Below are positions 17,540 to 25,299 of a stretch of 64,000 nucleotides of DNA, one piece after another. The position numbers and the translations under genes are program-made. Every line of letters starts with the position of its first letter. The first letter of the stretch is position 1. Source of the stretch: Parapedobacter indicus (GTDB lineage: Bacteria; Bacteroidota; Bacteroidia; Sphingobacteriales; Sphingobacteriaceae). Under the pieces are notes generated by a model, which searched no databases, was not told where the DNA came from, and was given only the letters and a program-made list of their open reading frames with translations. The stretch covers positions 496,001 to 560,000 of the forward strand of contig NZ_FOQO01000001.1 of assembly GCF_900113765.1 (NCBI RefSeq), written 5' to 3'.

Positions 17540-18406
17540 CTATTTCAGATAGGCTCGTTGATAATTTAACGGGCTTTTACCCGTGATTTGCTTGAAGTAT
17601 TTGTGGAATCCCGCGAAATTATGGAATCCGCTTTCATAACAAATTTGCTTCACATTCAGGTTGTTTTCGATGAGCAGTTTACAAGCATGGCCCACGCGTA
17701 TTTCGATAAGAAACTGCGAGAATGTCTTACCTGTTCGTGACTTAAAATAGCGACAGAAGGCATTGCTGCTCATGCCCGCCACCTCGGCCACTTCATTCAA
17801 TGCGATCCGCTGCTTGAAGCGCTGCAGGGCGAAATCATAAATATTGTTGATCCGGTCTTTTTCAGCGCGCTGGAAATGCGGATTAAACCCGACAGACGAT
17901 AGCAACTGGATGTGTTTGGTTTGCGCAATGGCAGTGAGCGCCTCAATCAACAAAACGATCCGTTTCGTGCCTTCAGTGGTGATCAATTCTTCCAGTAACT
18001 TGCATACCCGCATTCGGGCTATACCTTGCACGGAAATGCCCTGTTTGGCTTGTTGAAGCAGCACCTTGAGGTGTGTGTTCTCCGGCAGATTGAGAAAATC
18101 CATGCCCCAGAAATCTTCATTAAAATGTGCCACACGGACATCGGCTGCTTCTTGGTTGCTGGCATCAAAATAGCTATTGTCGAAACTCCAGTAATGGGGC
18201 AAGTTGGAACCGATGAGCACTACATCCCCCGACGAGAAGTTGCGTATGCTATCGCCAATGAATTGAGTGCCCCGGCCTCTTTCAAAATGAATAAGTTCAA
18301 TTTCCCGGTGATAATGCCAGCGGTTGTTAGCATAAGGTACAGTATCCCGCCGTGCACTGAAAGAGTGGGCCGGACCTGTACTTACCTTTAGCAACTGTGG
18401 TTTCAT
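17540..18406 (-). CDS. AraC-family transcriptional regulator of the fucose cluster
   Basis: A 288-residue regulator. The N-terminal cupin-like sensor (WHYHREIELIHFERGRGTQF and the GDVVLIGSNLPHYW turn) probably binds a sugar or pathway intermediate. The C-terminal 100 residues carry the double helix-turn-helix of the AraC family (RIALNEVAEVAGMSSNAFCR and NVKQICYESGFHNFAGFHKYF). It is divergent from the FucP gene across a 170-bp spacer that contains direct repeats suited to an AraC dimer, so it is the obvious local regulator, likely an activator in response to L-fucose or fuconate. The ligand is inferred from neighbours only. Confidence 0.9.
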   Translation of the reverse strand: MKPQLLKVSTGPAHSFSARRDTVPYANNRWHYHREIELIHFERGRGTQFIGDSIRNFSSGDVVLIGSNLPHYWSFDNSYFDASNQEAADVRVAHFNEDFWGMDFLNLPENTHLKVLLQQAKQGISVQGIARMRVCKLLEELITTEGTKRIVLLIEALTAIAQTKHIQLLSSVGFNPHFQRAEKDRINNIYDFALQRFKQRIALNEVAEVAGMSSNAFCRYFKSRTGKTFSQFLIEIRVGHACKLLIENNLNVKQICYESGFHNFAGFHKYFKQITGKSPLNYQRAYLK

Positions 18407-18428
18407 TAGGAAATAGTTTTTTATTATT

Positions 18429-18517
18429 CAGTCAAAAGAACATAATATTTGACAATTATAATAAAAATAAGCTAATATAGCTGAATATATCGCTAATATG
18501 GAGGCAGCTTTTGACTG
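18429..18517. promoter_or_regulatory. Divergent control region of the fucose cluster, candidate AraC operator
   Basis: Two direct repeats GCTAATAT (18471-18478 and 18492-18499) stand exactly 21 bp apart, two helical turns, with a related GCTGAATAT between them at 18480-18488; this is the usual geometry of AraC-family half-sites. They are flanked by an inverted pair CAGTCAAAAG (18429-18438) and CTTTTGACTG (18508-18517). Each arm places a TTTG, the -33 element of Bacteroidota promoters, facing outward toward its own gene. TACTTTG lies 15 bp after the right-hand TTTG and TATTTCC 17 bp after the left-hand one, as weak -7 candidates. Confidence 0.5.
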
Positions 18518-18576
18518 GTTTGTTTGTTTACTTTGCCTAGTCTTATTATACGAACCAATTATTCGATAAACTAGTG

Positions 18577-19836
18577 ATGGCAAAACGACAAATGACGATT
18601 CCGGTAATTTTGGTCACCTCTTTGTTTTTCCTATGGGGATTTGCACATAACCTGAATCCCATTTTGATTCCGCATCTTAAGAAAGCTTGCCAGCTATCGG
18701 ATTTCCAGTCGGCCTTTATTGATTCAGCCTTTTTCATCGCCTACTTTGCCGTGGCACTGCCTGCCGGTTATTTCATGAAACGATTTGGGTACAAGCAGGG
18801 GATTGTTTTCGGACTCTTGCTATTTGCCTTGGGGGCCTTTCTGTTTTTCCCCGCCGCCAATACCCGTGAATACGGATTTTTTCTCATAGCCTTGTTTGTC
18901 ATTGCCAGCGGGCTGACATTTCTGGAAACAGCAGCCAATCCGTATATTAGCGTATTGGGCGATCCGGGAACAGCAACCCAACGGCTGAATTTGGCACAGT
19001 CATTTAATGGGTTGGCGGCTACGCTGGCACCCTTCATCGGGGGGCATTATATTTTATCCGGTAAGACGCTAAGCGTAGAAGAACAGACAGTGATGCCGGC
19101 AAATGACCTGACCGCTTATCTACAATCGGAAGCGGATGCCGTTAAATTGCCATATATCGTGATCGGCGTAGTAGTGTTGTTGGTTGCCCTACTGGTAAGC
19201 CGTACGTCGTTGCCTGAAATTAACGAAGAAACGCATGCGGACGATGGTCGCGTGAAGGGGAAATCACTCTGGACTAATGGTAATTTCCTGTTTGGGGTTG
19301 TGGCACTGTTCTTATATGTAGGGGCACAGGTAGGCGTAGTCAGCTTTTTTATCCGCTTTTCGGATCAGGTAGCAGGAGTACAGGAAAAAGCTGCCGCAAA
19401 TCTGTTGTCCGTTGCGTTACTGGGTTTTATGCTGGGACGCTTTGTGGGGACATTCCTGATGCGCTTTGTAACTCCTGCTAAGCTGCTGGCGATTTTTTCG
19501 CTCCTCAGCGTGATCTTTACCCTGATATCGGCAGGGGTAGATGGCATGTTTGCCGTTTATGCCATGGTAGGAGTTACCTTCCTGATGTCTATCATGTTTC
19601 CAACGATTTTTTCGCTCGCGATCGGCGGATTGGGTAAAAATACCAAGCAGGGATCGTCCATCCTGATTATGTCTATTGTAGGAGGCGCCATTGTCCCCTT
19701 GATCATGGGTCGGTTGTCCGATTGGCTCAGTATGCAGAGTGCGTATGTTGTACCTGCTGCTTGCTTTGCAGTCGTATTGCTGTTTGCCCTACAAAACATA
19801 AATAGTAAGGTTACCCAGGTTGCTGCGGCACATTAA
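18577..19836 (+). CDS. fucP: L-fucose:H+ symporter (FucP family MFS transporter)
   Basis: A 419-residue major-facilitator protein with 12 predicted helices. The start LFFLWGFAHNLNPILIPHLK is the FucP signature (the Asn/Phe-rich helix 1 of the FHS subfamily), and FLETAANPYISVLGDP and AQSFNGLAATLAPFIGG are the other family blocks. The ATG at 18577 follows an in-frame GTG by 3 bp. In the FHS group, related proteins import L-fucose, glucose/galactose or N-acetylglucosamine; L-fucose is favoured here because all genes downstream fit fucose oxidation. It is the first gene of the presumed operon and probably brings L-fucose from the periplasm into the cytoplasm. Confidence 0.92.
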   Translation: MAKRQMTIPVILVTSLFFLWGFAHNLNPILIPHLKKACQLSDFQSAFIDSAFFIAYFAVALPAGYFMKRFGYKQGIVFGLLLFALGAFLFFPAANTREYGFFLIALFVIASGLTFLETAANPYISVLGDPGTATQRLNLAQSFNGLAATLAPFIGGHYILSGKTLSVEEQTVMPANDLTAYLQSEADAVKLPYIVIGVVVLLVALLVSRTSLPEINEETHADDGRVKGKSLWTNGNFLFGVVALFLYVGAQVGVVSFFIRFSDQVAGVQEKAAANLLSVALLGFMLGRFVGTFLMRFVTPAKLLAIFSLLSVIFTLISAGVDGMFAVYAMVGVTFLMSIMFPTIFSLAIGGLGKNTKQGSSILIMSIVGGAIVPLIMGRLSDWLSMQSAYVVPAACFAVVLLFALQNINSKVTQVAAAH

Positions 19837-19878
19837 TTAATATCATATGCAACACATAAATTGACAAATACAACAAGC

Positions 19879-20232
19879 ATGAAAAGATATGCATTAGCGT
19901 TGGACCTGCAAGACGACAAGCGGCTGATAGCTGAATATGAACAGTTGCATCAAGCCGTGGCACCGGAGATTCAGCAATCTATCAAAGATTCGGGCATCAC
20001 CCGGATGGACATTTATCGGTTCGGCAACCGGATGTTTATGATCATCGACGCCAACGATGATTTTTCATTTGATGAGAAAGCCACGGCGGATGCGGAGAAT
20101 CCTTTGGTACAGGAATGGGAACAGCTTACCTGGAAATACCAAAAAGCGATACCGGGTTCCAAGCCGGGGGAAAAGTGGGTTATCATGAATAAAATTTTTG
20201 AACTTAGTGGTACCGAACGTAACGATGGATAG
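19879..20232 (+). CDS. L-rhamnose/L-fucose mutarotase family protein
   Basis: A 117-residue ferredoxin-like-fold protein of the L-rhamnose mutarotase family (old name DUF718). The ATG at 19879 gives MKRYALALDLQDDKRLIAEY; a TTG 18 bp upstream is less likely. Key elements: the His in EYEQLHQAVAPEI, the MDIYRFGNRMFMIIDA core and the C-terminal WVIMNKIFEL strand. Family members interconvert alpha and beta anomers of 6-deoxyhexoses. In the L-fucose cluster of Campylobacter jejuni a member of this family serves fucose, so here it likely supplies the anomer used by the dehydrogenase. Its last 8 bp overlap the start of the dehydratase gene, which points to translational coupling. Confidence 0.9.
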   Translation: MKRYALALDLQDDKRLIAEYEQLHQAVAPEIQQSIKDSGITRMDIYRFGNRMFMIIDANDDFSFDEKATADAENPLVQEWEQLTWKYQKAIPGSKPGEKWVIMNKIFELSGTERNDG

Positions 20233-21883
20233 ACAGCTTTTTCTGCGGATACATCCCGATGATAACGTGTTGGTTGCATTGCAGGACCTTGCACCGGGCA
20301 CCGAAATTACATTTGAAGGAAAACATTTTTCGGTGTTGAGTGGGGTAAAGGCGAAGCACAAATTTACGTTGGAACCCTTGGAAGCAGGAGGTGAAGTGCG
20401 GATGTACGGGGTTTTGGTAGGCAAAACCCATATTGCCTTACCACAAGGGGAAACCATCACGACGCAAAACGTTCACCACGCTGCAGATCCATTTACGTTG
20501 GGCGAACGCAAACTCGACTGGAGGCAGCCGAATGTGTCGGCATTTCAGGATCGGACTTTCCTGGGGTACCACCGTACCAATGGAACGGTAGGCACCGCCA
20601 ATTATTGGCTGGTCATACCGTTGGTATTCTGCGAAAATCGCAATGTGCTGGTAATGAAACAGGCACTCGAAGAGAAATTGGGCTACCGTAAACAGTCCAG
20701 AGACTATGAACCTGAAGTGGATCAGTTGATCCGATTGCATCAGGCCGGTGCAACCGTCGAGGATATTTTAAATGCCGATATTGCTGCTGACCGGGAACAG
20801 GGCGTCGGAAAGCGGTTGTTTGAAAACGTGGATGGCGTTAAATTCTTGAACCATGAAATGGGTTGTGGTGGTACGCGGATTGATTCGGATGCCCTTTGCG
20901 GGTTGCTCGCGGGATATATTACCCATCCAAACGTAGCGGGGGCCACCGTATTGAGTCTGGGTTGTCAACATGCACAGGCTTCCATCCTTCGGGAAGAGAT
21001 TAACAAGCGTGACCCAAATTTTGACCGCCCGCTATATATCTTTGAACAACAGCTGATGGGCACGGAAACTAACTTGATCCAGCGAGCCCTGAGCCATACC
21101 TTTGCCGGACTGATGAAAGCCAATGAGCAACGGCGAACGCCTGCACCGATGAGTAAGTTATGCATAGGTTTGGAATGCGGAGGTTCAGACGGGTTCTCAG
21201 GGATTTCAGCTAATCCGGCATTAGGCTATGTTTCTGATATGCTGGTGACAATGGGCGGCTCGGTCATCTTATCTGAGTTTCCCGAACTATGTGGGGTTGA
21301 ACAGGAGTTGAGCGACCGGTGCATTGATGCACCCACGGCGCTTCGATTCATGGAGCTTATGAAAACCTATAACGCGAGGGCCGAAGCAGATGGATCCGGC
21401 TTCTATGCCAATCCTTCACCCGGTAACATACGGGATGGGCTGATCACCGATGCAATCAAGTCGGCAGGGGCCGCAAAAAAAGGAGGTACTTCCCCGGTAA
21501 CCGCCGTGGTGGATTACCCCGGAGTAGCTAATAAACCGGGGTTGAACTTACTGTGTACGCCGGGCAACGATGTGGAAAGTACTACTGCGGAAGTGGCTGC
21601 CGGAGCAAATGTGGTATTATTTACCACTGGACTGGGTACGCCTACAGGCAATCCCATTGCGCCCGTTATCAAATTGGCCACGAACACCAAGTTATTTGCG
21701 CGCATGCCCGATATCATCGATATCAATTGCGGTACAATCATCGAGGGAACGGAAACCATTGAGCAAACGGCACACCGTATATTGGAATTCGTGATCGACG
21801 TAGCCAGTGGAATTACGCAGCCCAAAGCTGTACAATTGGGGCAGGACGACTTTATTCCATGGAGAAGAGGCGTGTCTTTATAG
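20225..21883 (+). CDS. UxaA-family dehydratase, proposed L-fuconate dehydratase
   Basis: A 552-residue altronate/galactarate-type dehydratase. The N-terminal SAF domain (LFLRIHPDDNVLVALQDL, residues about 5-100) is joined to the UxaA catalytic part with GYHRTNGTVGTANYWLVIP, GLECGGSDGFSGISANPALG, LSEFPELCGVEQE and CTPGNDVESTTAEVAAGANV. The Cys/Glu-rich motifs bind the iron or other divalent metal of this class. Classical members dehydrate altronate. In this context (fucose dehydrogenase and fuconolactonase in the same operon) the likely substrate is L-fuconate, giving 2-keto-3-deoxy-L-fuconate; UxaA homologues occupy this step in the Campylobacter cluster, whereas Xanthomonas uses an enolase-superfamily enzyme. 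The ATG at 20225 overlaps the mutarotase gene. Confidence 0.88.
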   Translation: MDRQLFLRIHPDDNVLVALQDLAPGTEITFEGKHFSVLSGVKAKHKFTLEPLEAGGEVRMYGVLVGKTHIALPQGETITTQNVHHAADPFTLGERKLDWRQPNVSAFQDRTFLGYHRTNGTVGTANYWLVIPLVFCENRNVLVMKQALEEKLGYRKQSRDYEPEVDQLIRLHQAGATVEDILNADIAADREQGVGKRLFENVDGVKFLNHEMGCGGTRIDSDALCGLLAGYITHPNVAGATVLSLGCQHAQASILREEINKRDPNFDRPLYIFEQQLMGTETNLIQRALSHTFAGLMKANEQRRTPAPMSKLCIGLECGGSDGFSGISANPALGYVSDMLVTMGGSVILSEFPELCGVEQELSDRCIDAPTALRFMELMKTYNARAEADGSGFYANPSPGNIRDGLITDAIKSAGAAKKGGTSPVTAVVDYPGVANKPGLNLLCTPGNDVESTTAEVAAGANVVLFTTGLGTPTGNPIAPVIKLATNTKLFARMPDIIDINCGTIIEGTETIEQTAHRILEFVIDVASGITQPKAVQLGQDDFIPWRRGVSL

Positions 21884-21928
21884 TTGGTCGTTACGATTTA
21901 TCTTACTAGATTTAGCAAATTTTAACCG

Positions 21929-22699
21929 ATGTCAAATAAAAGATTACTAGGGAAAACTGCCGTCATTACGGGGGGCGGAAGTGGAATAGGGCGGGCAATT
22001 AGCCTGTTGTTTGCCAAAGAGGGGGCATTTGTGCATATTTTGGAATTGAATACGGAGCGTGCCGATATGCTGACCGATGAAATCCAGGCTTCCGGAGGTC
22101 AGGCCCAGGCTCATGTCTGCGACGTCAGTAATCAACAATCGGTGTTGGAAGTAATGGCCCGCATTAATACGGTTGATATTTTGGTAAACAATGCAGGTAT
22201 TGCCCATGTGGGTGATGTAGAACACACCAACGAGACGGATTTCGACCGCATCTACACGGTCAATGTTAAGGGAGCATACAATATGTTATACGCTGTCGTA
22301 CCCCGCATGAAAAAGCAGGGAGCGGGGGCCATTCTTAATATGGCATCGATAGCGGCTTTAGTAGGAATCACCGACCGGTTTGCTTACTCGACGAGCAAAG
22401 GTGCCATTTACGCAATGACGCTATCCATTGCCCGGGATTACCTGCACCACGGCATCCGATGCAACAGCATTTCGCCTGCACGCGTGCATACACCTTTTGT
22501 GGATGGCTTTATTGCCAAGAATTATCCCGGTCAGGAAGCAGAAATGTTTGAAAAGCTTTCTAAAACCCAGCCCATTGGCCGTATGGCGCAACCCGATGAG
22601 ATTGCGTCGATGGCGCTCTTCCTCTGCTCGGACGAAGCTGGATTTATTACTGGTAACGATTATCCGGTAGATGGCGGATTTGTTAAGTTGAATAATTGA
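21929..22699 (+). CDS. SDR oxidoreductase, proposed 2-keto-3-deoxy-L-fuconate dehydrogenase
   Basis: A 256-residue classical short-chain dehydrogenase. The Rossmann motif TGGGSGIGRA (about 14-23), NNAG (near 88), the catalytic Ser in NMASIAAL and an intact YSTSK motif are all present, and it ends with the DYPVDGGFVKL strand. Acidic residue after the second beta strand (ILELN) suggests NAD+ preference. In the known L-fucose pathway of Xanthomonas and Burkholderia, an SDR oxidises 2-keto-3-deoxy-L-fuconate at C4 to the 2,4-diketo acid, the substrate of the FAH-family hydrolase encoded next. That assignment is from context and resemblance; dehydrogenation of another polyol cannot be excluded. 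Confidence 0.88.
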   Translation: MSNKRLLGKTAVITGGGSGIGRAISLLFAKEGAFVHILELNTERADMLTDEIQASGGQAQAHVCDVSNQQSVLEVMARINTVDILVNNAGIAHVGDVEHTNETDFDRIYTVNVKGAYNMLYAVVPRMKKQGAGAILNMASIAALVGITDRFAYSTSKGAIYAMTLSIARDYLHHGIRCNSISPARVHTPFVDGFIAKNYPGQEAEMFEKLSKTQPIGRMAQPDEIASMALFLCSDEAGFITGNDYPVDGGFVKLNN

Positions 22700-22787
22700 T
22701 GGTGCGATCAGCTGTCAGAAATCAGCGATCGGAAAGCCTACAGCCGAAAGCCGAAATCTGACTGCCGGTCGCAAAAAAATAAAAAAT
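22700..22787. repeat. Word-repeat spacer inside the fucose operon
   Basis: This 88-bp spacer is made of short overlapping words such as CAGCTGTCAGAAATCAGCGATCGG and AGCCGAAAGCCGAAA (the latter a direct repeat of AGCCGAA). It reads as low-complexity sequence unlike the coding DNA on each side, and is the largest gap in the operon. No terminator or promoter consensus is visible, so it may be a small folded element or simple expansion. Similar spacers occur upstream of accA and between murI and the GH125 gene. Confidence 0.5.
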
Positions 22788-23642
22788 ATGAAATTAATTC
22801 GATACGGCGATCCCGGCCGTGAAAAAATAGGGGTACAGATCGATGGGGTAAATTATGATGTCTCCGCATTCGGAGGTGATTACAATGAGGAATTTTTTGG
22901 GAACGAGGGACTTGCAAGGCTGGAAGAATTTGTAAAAGCCAATGAGGGTAACTTGGTAGCCGTTCCAGAAGGCACTCGTTTGGGAAGCCCACTCGCGCGA
23001 CCTTCGAAAATCCTTTGTATTGGGCTCAACTACCGCGACCATGCGGCCGAAACGGGCGCTACAATTCCTAGCGAACCAATTCTCTTCATGAAATCGACAA
23101 CGTCGCTGAGTGGTCCATTTGATGATATCGTGATTCCCAAAAATTCAACGAAAACCGATTGGGAGGTTGAATTTGGTGTAGTGATCAGCAAAACAGCGAG
23201 CTATGTGGATGCAGCCAATGCATTTGATTATGTAGCCGGGTATGTCCTGCATAACGACGTGTCTGAACGTGCGTTTCAATTGGAACGTGGTGGTACCTGG
23301 GATAAAGGGAAGGGATGTGATACGTTTGCACCTATGGGCCCCTTTCTGACTACCAAAGACGAAATTTCTGATATAAACAACGTACGTCTCTGGCTCACCG
23401 TAAACGGCAAAACGTACCAAGATGGGACCACACGGGATTTGATTTTTGATGTGCCGTTTATCATCAGCTACGTAAGTCAATTTATGACGCTACTACCTGG
23501 CGATGTTATTTCTACAGGCACCCCTGCGGGCGTTGGATTAGGTTTCAATCCGCCTATTTATCTCAAACCGGGAGATGTAGTTGAACTGGGGGCCGACGGA
23601 CTGGGTACTTCACGCCAAGTAGTCAGGGCGTACCGTGGCTAA
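22788..23642 (+). CDS. FAH-family hydrolase, proposed 2,4-diketo-3-deoxy-L-fuconate hydrolase
   Basis: A 284-residue member of the fumarylacetoacetate hydrolase family. The C-terminal FAH domain starts near residue 72 (KILCIGLNYRDHAAETG). Metal ligands are in TDWEVEFGVVI (two Glu) and in the Asp of HNDVSER. KGCDTFAPMGPFL and LPGDVISTGTPAGVG complete the signature. Members cleave C-C bonds of beta-diketo acids with Mg2+. In the fucose pathway the product pair is pyruvate and L-lactate. The domain of about 70 residues at the N-terminus is the usual small FAH N-domain. It follows the SDR across a repeat-rich spacer and precedes the fuconolactonase by 21 bp. Confidence 0.9.
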   Translation: MKLIRYGDPGREKIGVQIDGVNYDVSAFGGDYNEEFFGNEGLARLEEFVKANEGNLVAVPEGTRLGSPLARPSKILCIGLNYRDHAAETGATIPSEPILFMKSTTSLSGPFDDIVIPKNSTKTDWEVEFGVVISKTASYVDAANAFDYVAGYVLHNDVSERAFQLERGGTWDKGKGCDTFAPMGPFLTTKDEISDINNVRLWLTVNGKTYQDGTTRDLIFDVPFIISYVSQFMTLLPGDVISTGTPAGVGLGFNPPIYLKPGDVVELGADGLGTSRQVVRAYRG

Positions 23643-23663
23643 AAGAAGGATAGGTAGCACGGT

Positions 23664-24500
23664 ATGAAACGGATTGATGCACATCAGCACTTTTGGAGGT
23701 ATCAGCCGGAAAGGGACGCGTGGATAACCGACGACATGGCGGCTATCCAACGCGATTTTCTGCCGGACGATCTGAAACCTGTATTGGACGTGAATGGTGT
23801 GTCGGGTTGCGTGGCCGTACAGGCCGATCAGTCAGAAGAGGAAACCTTTTTTCTATTGGATCTTGCCGAGCAACATCCCTTTATCAAGGGTGTGGTGGGA
23901 TGGGTGGATCTGCAAGCAGCAAATGTTGTTGAACGATTGAGTTATTTTCGCCGGTATCCCAAGCTTAAAGGCTTCCGTCACATCGTGCAGGGCGAACAAG
24001 ATCTTCATTTCCTGTTGCGTCCGGCGTTCCTCCACGGAGTTGAGTCGCTGGGAAAACAAGGATTTACCTATGACCTTTTGGTTAAACCGCATCAATTGGA
24101 GGCAACGCTTGAATTCGTACGCGTATTGCCCCCGCAGCCGTTGGTAATTGACCATTTGGCCAAACCTTATATCCAAGCGGGCGAAAGGGAACCATGGGCC
24201 ACTCAGATGGCAGCTATTGCACAGCACCCGCACGTGTATTGCAAATTGTCCGGTATGGTGACTGAAGCTGACTGGAAGAATTGGAAGCCAGCAGATTTTT
24301 TGTTTTATGTGCAGCATATACTCCAGGTGTTTGGTCCCCAGCGGGTTATGTTTGGGTCGGATTGGCCGGTATGCTTGGTTGCGGCGGATTATGCACAAGT
24401 GGTTGAATTGGTAGCTGAAGCCGTCGACAATTTGACAGACAGTGAACAACGGTCGATATGGCATGAATGTGCGGCCGACTTTTATAGATTGAATACATAA
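23664..24500 (+). CDS. Amidohydrolase-family lactonase, proposed L-fuconolactonase
   Basis: A 278-residue TIM-barrel hydrolase of the amidohydrolase superfamily, COG3618 group. Metal and catalytic residues show in MKRIDAHQHFWRY (HxH), KLKGFRHIVQG, LVIDHLAKP (His), VYCKLSGMVTEADW and MFGSDWPVC (Asp). L-fucono-1,5-lactonases and L-rhamnono-lactonases belong to this group and hydrolyse the sugar lactone to the aldonate. Because the next gene encodes an L-fucose dehydrogenase, the substrate is most likely L-fucono-1,5-lactone. It sits 21 bp after the FAH gene and 2 bp before the dehydrogenase gene, all one operon. Confidence 0.9.
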   Translation: MKRIDAHQHFWRYQPERDAWITDDMAAIQRDFLPDDLKPVLDVNGVSGCVAVQADQSEEETFFLLDLAEQHPFIKGVVGWVDLQAANVVERLSYFRRYPKLKGFRHIVQGEQDLHFLLRPAFLHGVESLGKQGFTYDLLVKPHQLEATLEFVRVLPPQPLVIDHLAKPYIQAGEREPWATQMAAIAQHPHVYCKLSGMVTEADWKNWKPADFLFYVQHILQVFGPQRVMFGSDWPVCLVAADYAQVVELVAEAVDNLTDSEQRSIWHECAADFYRLNT

Positions 24501-24502
24501 TT

Positions 24503-25285
24503 ATGGATCTGAAGTTAAAAGATAAAGTAGTGGTGGTTACCGGTGCGGCCAAAGGAATCGGTAGGGGCATTGTGCTCACGTTGGCGGCTGAAGGAGCTAT
24601 TCCCGTAATTGTAGGTAGGCGTCAATCCGACAACCACTTGGTGCAACAAGAGATTGAGGTTCAAGGAGGAAGGGCATTCTGCATTGAAGCGGAGCTGACC
24701 CGGCCCGAGGACTGTGAGCGGGCAATTAAGGAAACAGTGGCCGAGTTCGGGCGCATAGACGGTTTGGTAAATAACGCTGGTGTAAACGACGGAGTTGGAT
24801 TGGAAAACGGAAGTTATCAGGGGTTTATAGACAGTCTTCATAAGTCGCTTGTGCACTATTACCTCATGGCTCACCATGCACTCCCCGCATTGAAAGAAAG
24901 CAAAGGTAGCATCGTAAATATTGGGTCGAAAACCGCAGAGACGGGGCAAGGAAATACATCAGCCTATGCCGCAGCCAATGGCGGACGTAATGCGTTGACG
25001 CGTGAGTGGGCGGTGGAGCTTTTGAAATATGGCATTCGAGTGAATGCGGTAATCGTAGCGGAATGTTATACGCCGCTGTACGATACTTGGATTAAAACGC
25101 TGGATAATCCAACAGAAACGCTTCAAAAAATTACGCAACGAATTCCTTTAGGTAACCGAATGACCACAGCGGAAGAAATAGCCAACATGGTGGCGTTTTT
25201 ATTGTCCGAACGGTCAACCCACACAACTGGTCAGTTGATCCATGTGGATGGGGGGTATGTACATTTGGACCGGGCAATTGATTGA
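24503..25285 (+). CDS. SDR oxidoreductase resembling L-fucose dehydrogenase, with catalytic Lys replaced by Asn
   Basis: A 260-residue short-chain dehydrogenase that closes the fucose operon. It has TGAAKGIGRGI (14-24), the long LVNNAGVNDGVGL block (NNAG near 92), SIVNIGSKTAETGQGNTSAY around the catalytic Ser, and a typical C-terminus (QLIHVDGGYVHLDRAI). The block NNAGVNDG plus SKTAxTGQGNTS is what I know from proteobacterial L-fucose dehydrogenases. The catalytic tyrosine is residue 155 (codon 24965), but the +4 position, normally Lys, is Asn159 (AAT at 24977-24979), giving YAAAN instead of YxxxK. One base would restore Lys. So the enzyme may use another mechanism, be slow, or the base may be an error. 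The proposed reaction is L-fucose to L-fucono-1,5-lactone with NAD(P)+. Confidence 0.87.
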   Translation: MDLKLKDKVVVVTGAAKGIGRGIVLTLAAEGAIPVIVGRRQSDNHLVQQEIEVQGGRAFCIEAELTRPEDCERAIKETVAEFGRIDGLVNNAGVNDGVGLENGSYQGFIDSLHKSLVHYYLMAHHALPALKESKGSIVNIGSKTAETGQGNTSAYAAANGGRNALTREWAVELLKYGIRVNAVIVAECYTPLYDTWIKTLDNPTETLQKITQRIPLGNRMTTAEEIANMVAFLLSERSTHTTGQLIHVDGGYVHLDRAID

Positions 25286-25299
25286 CGGCCTATTTTTTA

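Noticed and set aside
18577..19836. Glucose/galactose or N-acetylglucosamine transporter instead of FucP
   Set aside because: These are close relatives in the same family and cannot be excluded by sequence alone, but every following gene fits L-fucose oxidation.
23853..24464. 203-codon minus-strand frame
   Set aside because: Fully inside the amidohydrolase gene, which has all of its metal-ligand motifs on the plus strand.
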